Shown here piece by piece: positions 1-6,820 of a stretch of DNA of 11,058 bases. A program made the position numbers and the translations under genes. Within the stretch, counting starts at the first letter, position 1. Each line of letters opens with the position of its first letter. This stretch comes from an uncultured Clostridia bacterium. GTDB lineage: Bacteria; Bacillota; Clostridia; Christensenellales; UBA1242. Below the pieces are notes generated by a model. It did not search any database, had not been told where the DNA came from, and saw nothing but the letters and a program-made list of their open reading frames with translations. Location: the NCBI GenBank assembly GCA_946635125.1, contig CAMPBB010000008.1, positions 1-11,058 on the forward strand, in the 5' to 3' direction.

Positions 1-621
1 TTCAAGTTTTGTTAAGTTAAACATTTGCTCATCACGAAGCCTTAAAGCAAGTTCAATGTTTTTAAGGTCAGTTAAATAGTTAAAACACTCCAAAAGTGGT
101 TTTGAAACTTTTGCCAAAGAAAGCATTTCTTTTTGCATTGTTTGTTTAAAGGCGTTGTCCACAAAAAATGAACTTTGGTTTGTGTTTTGTTTTAAAAAAA
201 CAATTAAGTTTTGCATAAATGGCGTAAGTCCATCGAGTTCATCTTTTTCTAAACACTTTTCAATTCTTTGAATCTTGATTGAACCCTCAATTTTTAAGGG
301 GCTATCAAATTTTTTTAAAACAACATTAAAATACAAACTTTCAAGATTGAAATAGTCATAAGGCAAAAGAAAAAACTTTGTTAAATTTTCATTTATTTGT
401 TCATGTTTTAAAAACTCAACAAATTCTTTTTCTTTTCTTTTTGTGATTTGTTTTAAATCCGCAAAACCAGAAATGTTTTCACCTTTTATGAGTTTTAAAT
501 CCAAAAGATTTTTTATTAGTTCATCAAGTGTTGAACTTTTGATTAACTTTTCATAACCGTCCATCTTTAAAAGTTTTGCTTCTTTTGCTTTGCTCCGTGC
601 ATTAAAATATGTTATTTCCAT
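1..621 (-). CDS. ntpC: V-type ATPase subunit C (partial, 3' end off window)
   Basis: This is the amino-terminal 207 residues of the V/A-type ATPase C subunit (the yeast d-subunit homologue), the funnel-shaped cytoplasmic protein that couples the central stalk to the membrane rotor ring. The start is ATG at 621-619, preceded by AGGTGA (630-625) which overlaps the stop of the upstream E-subunit gene. The protein begins MEITYFNARSKAKEAKLL, followed by a helical, Lys/Leu-rich sequence containing DGYEKLIKSSTLDELIKNLL, the usual start of this all-helical family. The frame stays open to base 1, so the gene is cut by the window edge. Family members are about 320-350 residues, so roughly 40% is missing. 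The identification rests on operon position (after E, as in F-I-K-E-C) as much as on sequence, because the family diverges quickly. Confidence 0.85.
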   Translation of the reverse strand, partial: MEITYFNARSKAKEAKLLKMDGYEKLIKSSTLDELIKNLLDLKLIKGENISGFADLKQITKRKEKEFVEFLKHEQINENLTKFFLLPYDYFNLESLYFNVVLKKFDSPLKIEGSIKIQRIEKCLEKDELDGLTPFMQNLIVFLKQNTNQSSFFVDNAFKQTMQKEMLSLAKVSKPLLECFNYLTDLKNIELALRLRDEQMFNLTKLE

Positions 622-628
622 ATGTCAC

Positions 629-1198
629 CTAAAAAAGTTGTTTTGCAATTACATTATATAAGCAATTATATTTATCCTTTAAAAGCCCTTCAAAAGAAAA
701 GTCTTGTTCTTGCGTTTTTGAAACAATGATAACTCCACCAGAAATTTCTTTTGACACACTCAAAATTTTTAATTTTTTCTTTTTAAAAACAGCCAGTTTT
801 TCAACTCGCTCTTTTTCTCCTTTTTTGCTTGAAACAATCAGTCCATCTTGCACGCCTGCAAATTTTGTTAACACATTTTTAACAAAAGCCTCTTCTTCTT
901 TTGCTGGAAGTTTTTTTAGTTTTTGAAGAGATAAGTTAAACACCTCTAAAAGCATTTCATTTTTTGCACTTAAAATTTCTTTGTTTTGCTCCAAAGACGC
1001 CAAATCTTTTTCATTTTCCAAAAGTCTTAAAAATTCGTTTTCAACTTTTTTCTTTTCAGCCTTAAAAAACTCTTTTTCTTCTTTTTCTTTTTCCTTGCTT
1101 GCGTTTAAAGCATCTTTTTGAGCTTTTTGTTTGATGCTTTCACATTCAATTTCAGCATCTTTTAAAATTGTTTCAACAAATTTTTGTTCTTTTTCCAT
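629..1198 (-). CDS. ntpE: V-type ATPase subunit E (peripheral stalk)
   Basis: This 189-residue protein is the E subunit of the V-type ATPase peripheral stalk, which pairs with the small F/H (G-type) coiled-coil subunit to hold the catalytic A3B3 head against rotation. The first ~85 residues are a charged Lys/Glu heptad-like coiled coil. The remainder is the globular domain that docks on the catalytic head. Near the C-terminus it has the family pattern GG-hydrophobic-(8-10 residues)-F-x-x-LL (SGGVIIVSK...FEGLLKD). The length agrees with family members of about 190-200 residues. The ATG at 1198 follows the subunit K stop codon with no gap (TAA-ATG), and the run GGTGGTG just upstream is the probable ribosome site. 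Translation is therefore likely coupled to subunit K. The protein is cytoplasmic. Confidence 0.9.
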   Translation of the reverse strand: MEKEQKFVETILKDAEIECESIKQKAQKDALNASKEKEKEEKEFFKAEKKKVENEFLRLLENEKDLASLEQNKEILSAKNEMLLEVFNLSLQKLKKLPAKEEEAFVKNVLTKFAGVQDGLIVSSKKGEKERVEKLAVFKKKKLKILSVSKEISGGVIIVSKTQEQDFSFEGLLKDKYNCLYNVIAKQLF

Positions 1199-1645
1199 TT
1201 ACACCACCGCTAACAAAAGAATTGACACAACAAGCGCCAAAATTGTGTATGTTTCAATCATTGCTGGAAACAGCAAAAGTTTTCCAGACAAACTTTCATC
1301 TTTTGCAATGGCATAAATGCTTGCAACTGAACATTTTGCTTGATAAATTGCCGCAACAAATCCAACAATTGTGAGTGGCATTAAAGCAAAGAACAAACTA
1401 AGCCCTTGGTCCACTGTTGTGATGCTTGGCAAATAACTTTGCGCCAAAATTGCCATAACAAAACCATAAATTCCGTTTGTTGCTGGCAAAACAACAAACA
1501 CCAAAACTTTGCTGAATTTTTTTGGATTTTCAGCCAAAACCCCCGCACCTGCCTGACCTGTTTTGTATAGTCCAATTGCTGAACCACAACCACAAGCAAA
1601 AACGCAAAGTGCTATTCCAATTATTGCAATAACATAACCAGTCAT
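1199..1645 (-). CDS. ntpK: V-type ATPase subunit K (membrane rotor proteolipid)
   Basis: This 148-residue proteolipid has four membrane helices, made of two tandem hairpin repeats, and forms the membrane rotor ring that carries the coupling ion. The ion-carrying carboxylate is E131 in the last helix (context MIETYTIL). Aligned with the known Na+ site of E. hirae NtpK (L61, T64, Q65, Q110, E139), this protein has L53, T56, N57, Q102 and E131 with identical spacing, so only Q65 is changed, to Asn. That argues for Na+ coupling, although ion specificity is an inference. The loop GLYKTGQAGAGVLAENP is typical of the first hairpin. The ATG at 1645 overlaps the subunit I stop as ATGA, and a very strong GAGGAGG lies 8 bases upstream, consistent with the need for many copies of this subunit. 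Confidence 0.95.
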   Translation of the reverse strand: MTGYVIAIIGIALCVFACGCGSAIGLYKTGQAGAGVLAENPKKFSKVLVFVVLPATNGIYGFVMAILAQSYLPSITTVDQGLSLFFALMPLTIVGFVAAIYQAKCSVASIYAIAKDESLSGKLLLFPAMIETYTILALVVSILLLAVV

Positions 1646-3672
1646 TTTCTTTCCTCCTCAAAATCTTTTATTATTATATTTTTTTGTTCAACACAAAATG
1701 GCGAAAACAATTCTCCCTCACCATTGTAAAACTTCCCAAAATATTCAACATATTGAAGTCTTGTGTCGTGAATATATGCTCCCAAAGCACCCATTGCAAT
1801 GTTAAATGAATGTCCAACAAGCATAATCAAAAATCCAAAAATGTAACCAAGTGGTGAAGTCATCACAGAAAGAGCAATTTCGTTAAACTGTCCGCCAATA
1901 ATTGCTCCCGAAAGCATCAATCCAAAAAGCCTTGCATAACTTAAAATATCAGAAAACAAGTTGATAATTCCATAAAGGGCTGAAAAACTTTTTGTAAATT
2001 TTGTAAACCCTTTGCTTCCAATTCCTGCCAAAATAACTCCAACACCCAGTCCCACAAACATCACAATAAGCCCCGGAGTTTGAATTGCACTCAAAAAGCC
2101 ATAAAAACCATCGCTGGTTGAAAGTTTAAAGAAGTCCAGCAAAAACTTTGCTGCCGCCATCACCATTCCAACCAAGAACAAAACCCAAGCAACACCCTGA
2201 ACAAGCCCTGGCAAAATTTGTTTGTGCTTAAAGTGATTAATTCCTCTTAACAGATAACCAAATGCAATTTGAACAATTCCCATCAAAAGGCATATTAACA
2301 AAAGTGTTATTGCATCATTTTGAGGGTTTGGCATCACACCTTTTGGAATAAAACTCAAAAGTTCATGTGAAAAACCAAACACTGTTCCAAACAAAGCTCC
2401 CCAAACAATTGTGAACACTCCCGCCGTTCCAATGAGTTTCCAAAGCCTTTTTGCTCCCTGCGATAAGTTTTTCTTAGACGCAAGGCAAAAGCCTAAAACA
2501 CACAAAACAATTCCATAACCCACATCGGCAACAATAAACCCAAAGAAAATCATAAAGAACACAAACACCGACCATGTTGGGTCAACATCACGATAATTTG
2601 GCACTGAATACATGTTAACAACAAAGTCTGCTTGTTTCATAACCTTGCTTCCAACAATTTTTGTTGGAGGGCTATCTTCACTTGTTATTTTTTGCTTTTC
2701 AATTAAGAGATTTGGGAATTTGTTTTCCATGTGACTTGAAAATGCTTTTTCTTCTTTTGTTTCAACATAACAACTTAAAATAAAAGTTTTGTCTGTTCTT
2801 TTCATTAAACATTCTTTTTTTGCTTTGCTTAACTTATATTCAAGATAGTCACAGAAAATTTTTAAGTCATTTATGTTTTTTAAATATGTTTTAAGTTGAG
2901 AAAAAAGCTCTGCGTTCTTTTTTGTTAATTCAGCAATCATTGCATCAAGTTCTCGAATTTTTTCCTCATACATTTTTTGATTTGCTTCACCCAAGTATTT
3001 GAAAGAAAAATATAATTCAATTATGCCATTTGACAAATATTTAATGTCTAGTCCATTTATTTTTAATATTTCTTCTTTCATTCCTTCAAAACTTGATTTG
3101 TCGAGTTTTATCACAAGTTGCAGGTCTTCTCGTTTCAAGAAGTTGATGTCTTCAAAAACCTCTTCACCAACTTCATCTTTTGGAAGAAGTTTGCTAATTT
3201 TTTCCAAAACACTTTTGAGTTTTTCTTCACTCTTTGAAAACTTTTTTTGCTTTTTTTGTGTTTTTAACAAAAGTTTTTTAATTTCATTTGGCACCATTTG
3301 ATTTTTTTCTTTTGTGTGTTTCTTGATTAAACCATGATTTTTGTATATTTCATCAAGAATTTTGTTTATGTCATCAACAATTGCCAAATTTTTGTCAAAA
3401 TCTTCTTCACTCTTCAAAAAAGTTTTAAACGAGCACTCCACTTTGCTTTTGTCATCTTCAATTGACACCAAAGCCGACAGAGCATTTTGCGCTTTGGTTA
3501 TGTTTTTTTCAAGAGTTAAAATTTCTTCACCATTTTCAAAACTTTTTGTGCCATCAAAATTTTTGCACTCTTTGATGTGTGTTTTTTGAAGTTTTGCCAT
3601 TTCGTTTAACACTTCATCTTTTTGATTTAAAAAACCAACCAGACAAAGTTTTGACATTTTTGCTATTGCCAT
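1642..3672 (-). CDS. ntpI: V-type ATPase subunit I (membrane stator, a-subunit homologue)
   Basis: This 676-residue protein is the stator subunit containing the ion half-channels next to the K ring. Residues 1 to about 345 form the cytoplasmic arm, with long Lys/Glu-rich coiled-coil stretches. The membrane half begins near the family signature DPT (364-366) followed by FFGFIVADVGYG. About eight hydrophobic segments follow to around residue 645. The essential helix-7 arginine that releases the ion from the rotor carboxylate is R581, in LSYARLFGLMLSG. The C-terminus has the usual H-D-T-RLQYVEYFGKFYNGEG ending. The length matches the family (E. hirae NtpI is about 660). The start at 3672 is supported by GGAGG ten bases upstream, lying within the end of the preceding subunit gene, which it overlaps by ten bases. 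Confidence 0.96.
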   Translation of the reverse strand: MAIAKMSKLCLVGFLNQKDEVLNEMAKLQKTHIKECKNFDGTKSFENGEEILTLEKNITKAQNALSALVSIEDDKSKVECSFKTFLKSEEDFDKNLAIVDDINKILDEIYKNHGLIKKHTKEKNQMVPNEIKKLLLKTQKKQKKFSKSEEKLKSVLEKISKLLPKDEVGEEVFEDINFLKREDLQLVIKLDKSSFEGMKEEILKINGLDIKYLSNGIIELYFSFKYLGEANQKMYEEKIRELDAMIAELTKKNAELFSQLKTYLKNINDLKIFCDYLEYKLSKAKKECLMKRTDKTFILSCYVETKEEKAFSSHMENKFPNLLIEKQKITSEDSPPTKIVGSKVMKQADFVVNMYSVPNYRDVDPTWSVFVFFMIFFGFIVADVGYGIVLCVLGFCLASKKNLSQGAKRLWKLIGTAGVFTIVWGALFGTVFGFSHELLSFIPKGVMPNPQNDAITLLLICLLMGIVQIAFGYLLRGINHFKHKQILPGLVQGVAWVLFLVGMVMAAAKFLLDFFKLSTSDGFYGFLSAIQTPGLIVMFVGLGVGVILAGIGSKGFTKFTKSFSALYGIINLFSDILSYARLFGLMLSGAIIGGQFNEIALSVMTSPLGYIFGFLIMLVGHSFNIAMGALGAYIHDTRLQYVEYFGKFYNGEGELFSPFCVEQKNIIIKDFEEERK

Positions 3673-3989
3673 ACGCTCAAAACCTCCAAAACAATTTTGT
3701 TAGCAAGCTCTTCCATTTTGCTTGAAGCCTTTTTTTGAAGTTTGCCAATTTGAGCCTTTGCATTTTTTTGCCCTTCACTCAAAACTTTTGCTTTTTCTTG
3801 CAAAAACACCTCATTAAGCTTTTCGTTTTCTTCTTTTAATTTTTGCAAAGTTTTTTCTCTAAGGCCATCATCTTTTTGTTTGGCTTTTTTCAAAATTTCA
3901 AGAGCGTTTGTTTGAGCTTTTTCAATCAAATCATTTGCTTTTTTCTCAGCAAGCAAAATGTCTTGAAAAGTTCTTTCAATGTTCTCCAT
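3663..3989 (-). CDS. ntpF: V-type ATPase small peripheral-stalk subunit (F/H, G-like)
   Basis: This small, very charged coiled-coil protein of 108 residues is the first gene of the ntp operon and should pair with subunit E as the peripheral stalk. The sequence begins MENIERTFQDILLAEKKANDL and continues as an almost uninterrupted Lys/Glu/Ala/Leu helix, as in the V-ATPase H/G family (about 100-110 residues). The start chosen is ATG at 3989, because AGGGGG lies just upstream. A longer frame opening at TTG 4013 would add eight residues but has no ribosome site and would begin about at the predicted transcription start. The gene overlaps ntpI by ten bases. Low-complexity coiled coils give weak sequence signal, so the call depends largely on being first in an F-I-K-E-C order. 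Confidence 0.85.
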   Translation of the reverse strand: MENIERTFQDILLAEKKANDLIEKAQTNALEILKKAKQKDDGLREKTLQKLKEENEKLNEVFLQEKAKVLSEGQKNAKAQIGKLQKKASSKMEELANKIVLEVLSVWQ

Positions 3990-4019
3990 ATTCCCCCTAT
4001 TTTTTCTCCTCAAATTTAG

Positions 4020-4047
4020 TTTATCAAAAAAAGGCTTGAAAAGTCAA
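4020..4047 (-). promoter_or_regulatory. Candidate sigma-A promoter of the V-ATPase operon
   Basis: Reading the minus strand, TTGACT (4047-4042) is followed after 16 bases by GATAAA (4025-4020). These match five of six and four of six consensus positions. Transcription would begin near 4013, giving a short leader to the ntpF ATG at 3989. An alternative -10 (TAAACT, two bases further on) would give an 18-base spacer. The surrounding DNA is AT-rich enough that chance matches occur, so this is a candidate only. Confidence 0.45.
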
Positions 4048-4101
4048 ACAAAAACGGAAGTAAAAAAAATTTACAAAAAATTAAAATTGTTTGTTTTTTG
4101 C

Positions 4102-4130
4102 TTGACAAAATTTGCGTCAAATGTCATTAT
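4102..4130 (+). promoter_or_regulatory. Strong extended -10 promoter of the surface-protein cassette
   Basis: A perfect -35 box TTGACA (4102-4107) is followed after exactly 17 bases by CATTAT (4125-4130), which has a TG one base upstream (4122-4123), the extended -10 arrangement. The predicted transcription start is about 4137, leaving a leader of about 136 bases before the first gene at 4273. This is the best promoter match facing the cassette and fits a highly expressed first gene. Confidence 0.7.
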
Positions 4131-4136
4131 AAAAGT

Positions 4137-4272
4137 GTTAACAATCGTATACCCAATGAACAAATGCTCGTTTTTGTGAAAAAAAATTAAGTTTTTAACA
4201 CTCATTTAATTCAAAAGCAGCAATTTGGTTGGTTATATAGCGGAACAAAAACACATTTATGGAGGAAAAAAA
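4137..4272 (+). other. 5' leader of the surface-protein cassette
   Basis: This non-coding stretch lies between the predicted transcription start and the ATG at 4273. It contains a degenerate LexA-like element GAACAAATGCTC at 4158-4169, one base different from the perfect box at 10980-10991. I could not see a recognisable riboswitch or a long stable hairpin. A frame open from TTG 4225 into the first gene lies here but has no ribosome site of its own, so it is treated as untranslated. Confidence 0.5.
4261..4265 (+). promoter_or_regulatory. Shine-Dalgarno that sets the start of the first surface gene
   Basis: GGAGG at 4261-4265 stands seven bases before ATG 4273. It decides against the upstream TTG at 4225, which would place 16 polar residues in front of the lysine-rich start of the export signal. 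Confidence 0.85.
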
Positions 4273-4881
4273 ATGACATCAACAAAAAAGAAAGTTTTAA
4301 CATCAGTTATTTCATTGATTGCAATTTTGGTTGTTGCAGCCGTTGCATTCACAGCTGTTTGGGCAGCCCGTCACACAACAGTTAACTCAGGCTTTACAAT
4401 TCAATATACAGCAGTTCATGTTAAAGCCACAATTGCAGGAACATATCAAGTTAAAGGAGATGCTTCACCGACAGCTTTAAGCCCAGAATCAATCACATTT
4501 AATGGAAACGAGGCAACAGACAACTCAGCAAATGTTAAATCATTTACTTCTGTTACACCAGTTTTGAAAGAAGTTGGAGATGAAGCTTATGTTGACTTTG
4601 TTTACACAATCACAAACAACGAAACAACAAACTTAATGGACATTGTTTTGAGTTCTGACCCAGATGTTGCAGACAACAACTTGACATACACATACTCAGT
4701 TACTCTAGCAAACAACTCTGACGCAACAAGCACAGGAACAACTTATGGAAACCTTGTTACAGGACTTAAACCTGGAAAAACAGCAACAATCACAATTAGA
4801 GCAACAGTTGACAACCTTGACAACAATGTTAACGCAACAGGAACATTTGCCTTTGTTTTAACAGGTGTTGCAGCAGCATAA
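4273..4881 (+). CDS. Exported TasA/camelysin-like protein, probable major surface subunit
   Basis: This 202-residue protein has an export signal: MTSTKKK, then a hydrophobic core at residues 8-28, ending TAVWA-ARH. The likely cut is after A31. The mature part is Asn/Thr/Ser-rich and predicted mainly beta. Its second half (TNNETTN ... GLKPGKTATITI ... GTFAFVLTG) follows the pattern of the next gene, so the two are paralogues. The call as a TasA/camelysin-like fibre or matrix subunit is inferred from size, signal type and the co-encoded SipW-like peptidase. No single diagnostic motif was seen. Expression is probably high: it has the best promoter and ribosome site, and 14 of its 17 Asn codons are AAC, against 12 of 24 in the next gene. 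A strong hairpin follows the stop. It has no sortase motif and no lipobox. Confidence 0.7.
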   Translation: MTSTKKKVLTSVISLIAILVVAAVAFTAVWAARHTTVNSGFTIQYTAVHVKATIAGTYQVKGDASPTALSPESITFNGNEATDNSANVKSFTSVTPVLKEVGDEAYVDFVYTITNNETTNLMDIVLSSDPDVADNNLTYTYSVTLANNSDATSTGTTYGNLVTGLKPGKTATITIRATVDNLDNNVNATGTFAFVLTGVAAA

Positions 4882-4896
4882 TAGAACATAACACAC

Positions 4897-4926
4897 TTTA
4901 AAAACCTTGGAAACAAGGTTTTTAAA
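4897..4926 (+). terminator. Intercistronic hairpin, partial terminator or mRNA-stabilising stem
   Basis: A perfect 13-base inverted repeat, TTTAAAAACCTTG and CAAGGTTTTTAAA, encloses a GAAA tetraloop. It begins 15 bases after the stop of the first surface gene. The A-tract/CCTTG/T-tract layout is that of a small intrinsic terminator, but the T run is only five bases and no clear promoter follows before the next gene at 4945. It is best read as an attenuating or 3'-stabilising stem that makes gene 1 more abundant than genes 2-4. Confidence 0.7.
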
Positions 4927-4944
4927 CTATATAGGGAAAAATTT

Positions 4945-5574
4945 ATGGCACAAAACAAAGAAAGCCCACAAGAGGAACTTTTTTTAAACGAAATTCCTTT
5001 GGAAGAAAAAAAGAAGAAAAAAAAGAAGAGATTTTTGATTCTATTATTTTCGATAATAGGCTTTTTTGTGCTATGCGGAGTTGCTTTGGCTTTAATTCTT
5101 TCATCTCAAACGCCATTAAAGAAAAGCAACATAACAAACTTAAATGTTACCATTGACCCAATTGTTGTGACAAGCCAGGGTGAAAATCACATAAATGGTG
5201 CTCAAAAATTTTCTTTTGGAGAAAATGAAGAAAAAAATAAAGAATATTCAGCACACATTGAAGTTTTGCTTAACTATAATCAATACATTTATTATTCCTA
5301 TGGTTTTGAAAACAATGGAACAACGAATGTTAAAATAAAACTTGATGTGAGCCTTGACAAAATTGAAAATGCAAGTTTGAGTTATTCAGTTAATGATGGC
5401 GAAACAAAAGATGACATTAACCAAAACATCACAGAACTTACAATTAAACCAGAAGAAAAAATAAACATTAAAGTTTTCATGAAAATTAACAACATCAATG
5501 AAGATGCAATCATTAAGGGAACTTTCCATTTATTTTTAAGTGAGGAGGTTTTTGATGATGAACAAAACAATTGA
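4945..5574 (+). CDS. Membrane-anchored paralogue of the TasA-like subunit
   Basis: This 209-residue protein has an acidic cytoplasmic start (residues 1-21), a run of seven lysines and an arginine (22-29), one hydrophobic segment (30-52), and an extracellular beta-rich domain. That domain parallels the preceding protein: FENNGTTNVKIKLDVSL, then LTIKPEEKINIKVF, then a closing GTFHLFL. It lacks the VWAAR-type ending of the first protein's signal, so it may stay anchored as a minor or base subunit, or be cut by the co-encoded peptidase within ALILSSQTP. The ATG at 4945 has a modest AGGG eight bases upstream. Its last 20 bases overlap the signal peptidase gene and contain that gene's ribosome site. 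The exact family is not recognised, and a TapA-like anchoring role is only an analogy. Confidence 0.65.
   Translation: MAQNKESPQEELFLNEIPLEEKKKKKKKRFLILLFSIIGFFVLCGVALALILSSQTPLKKSNITNLNVTIDPIVVTSQGENHINGAQKFSFGENEEKNKEYSAHIEVLLNYNQYIYYSYGFENNGTTNVKIKLDVSLDKIENASLSYSVNDGETKDDINQNITELTIKPEEKINIKVFMKINNINEDAIIKGTFHLFLSEEVFDDEQNN
5542..5548 (+). promoter_or_regulatory. Shine-Dalgarno of the signal peptidase gene, inside the upstream gene
   Basis: GAGGAGG at 5542-5548 lies within the last codons of the preceding gene. It is six bases from ATG 5555 and nine from ATG 5558, so either Met may start. It excludes the GTG at 5540, which it overlaps, and suggests translational coupling. Confidence 0.8.
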
Positions 5575-6820
5575 TAGTGTTATTGAGCCACAAGACGATG
5601 CAATAAAAGAAATTGAAAGAGTTTCAAAAAAGCTTAAAGAAAAATATTCAAGAAAAAGTTCCATCAACGAAAAACATATGTTAAGAAAAGCCTCCCCTGT
5701 TGCAAAGTGTTTTTCAGCCATTTTCACAATTATCACAATCATTATAACTGTTTTTAGTTTCATTGTTTGCATTAGCACTTTTCTTAACTCCTCAAACAAA
5801 ACTCCAAACTGTTTGCTGGGAAGAAGCGCTCTTCAAGTTTCAAGTGGAAGCATGACAAGTGAAAAAATTGTTATTGACGGACAAGAGTTTCCAAGTGGAT
5901 TTAACATTGGAGATAAAATTGCAGTTTGCCCAGTTGACCCAAAAACACTGAAAAAAGGTGACAAAATTGCTTTCTATGCTTGGCCTAAAAACTACTTAAA
6001 ATATCACTCCGTTTCAAAACACGAAATCACGAACCTTCAAAACAAACCAACAAAAACCAAGATTGAGTTACATCACATTTTGGGTTTTCATTCAAAAGAA
6101 ATTGCTGAAGCTGGACGAAATGGCGCAATGCTAACCTTTCACCATATAACAAACATTTATGAAGACGAAAACAAAAAACTTTGGTTTAAAACGCAAGGCT
6201 CAGCAAATGCAAGCAAAGATGGTTGGTTTATTAGTGAAGAAATGATTTTGGGAATTTATGATGAATCTTCATTTGGTCAAGCCATGTTAAAAACAATTAG
6301 TTTCCTTGGAACAAGCACTGGTTTTGCTGTGTTCTTGATTGTGCCGCTTGTTTTAATTGTTGCAATTTTGTTGCATTCTGTTATTTTGGACCTTGAACTT
6401 TCTGTTCTTGAAATGGATGTTGTTGAACAAAAGAGAAAAATAACAGACACAATTTGCGTTAAATTTAAAATTGGTTACAGAATGGACACAAAAACAAAAT
6501 ACAAAGTTTTGGAACAAGCAAACGAGGACCAAATAAAAGAATATGTTGCCCTTTTGTGGCCAGACGGCGAAGAGCCTGATGCAATTAAAAAGCATGTGAC
6601 AAAAAGAAAAATTTTCTTGCTTCCAATTAAAAAATTGTTAAAACTCAACCAAATTTGCGAAGAAAGATTTAATGCAGGTGAAGACATAAAAGAAATTGCA
6701 AAATATTACCACACAGAAAAACAAAAAATTAAACAAGAAGAAAAATTCTTGGAAGAAAAACTCCAAAAAATCCATAAAATGGTGAAAAATCAAAAAAAAG
6801 GACGGGTGGCATATGTTTAA
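5555..6820 (+). CDS. sipW: SipW/ER-type signal peptidase I with C-terminal cytoplasmic extension
   Basis: This 421-residue membrane peptidase probably removes signal peptides from the neighbouring exported proteins. Residues 1-50 are charged and cytoplasmic, with a first membrane helix at about 52-76. The catalytic serine is S99, in VSSGSM. The box GDKIAVCPV and then LKKGDKIAFY follow. The probable catalytic histidine is H196, in FHHITNIYEDENKKLWF, corresponding to the HRI/HRV motif. The GDxNxxxD box that ER-type enzymes carry is here G215-S-A-N-A-S-K-D222, so the first Asp is Ser while the second is kept. Residues between about 110 and 195 are longer than in compact SipW proteins. A second helix lies at about 255-275, followed by some 145 charged cytoplasmic residues of unknown role. 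The gene overlaps both neighbours, which supports a dedicated function. An inactive enzyme cannot be excluded. Confidence 0.82.
   Translation: MMNKTIDSVIEPQDDAIKEIERVSKKLKEKYSRKSSINEKHMLRKASPVAKCFSAIFTIITIIITVFSFIVCISTFLNSSNKTPNCLLGRSALQVSSGSMTSEKIVIDGQEFPSGFNIGDKIAVCPVDPKTLKKGDKIAFYAWPKNYLKYHSVSKHEITNLQNKPTKTKIELHHILGFHSKEIAEAGRNGAMLTFHHITNIYEDENKKLWFKTQGSANASKDGWFISEEMILGIYDESSFGQAMLKTISFLGTSTGFAVFLIVPLVLIVAILLHSVILDLELSVLEMDVVEQKRKITDTICVKFKIGYRMDTKTKYKVLEQANEDQIKEYVALLWPDGEEPDAIKKHVTKRKIFLLPIKKLLKLNQICEERFNAGEDIKEIAKYYHTEKQKIKQEEKFLEEKLQKIHKMVKNQKKGRVAYV

Noticed and set aside
726-926. Plus-strand frames of 60-100 codons inside the V-ATPase genes, and similar antisense frames in the surface and polymerase genes.
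   Set aside because: They lie opposite well-supported genes, have Phe/Ser- or Lys-biased composition typical of antisense reading of AT-rich coding DNA, and lack convincing ribosome sites.
4225-4272. Upstream TTG start that would lengthen the first surface protein by 16 residues.
   Set aside because: It has no ribosome site, while ATG 4273 has GGAGG at ideal spacing and begins a normal lysine-rich export signal.
4920-4944. Possible promoter for the second surface gene around TTTAAACTATATAGG.
   Set aside because: A TATA-like string is present, but no acceptable -35 box at 16-18 bases was found, and the hairpin occupies that position.
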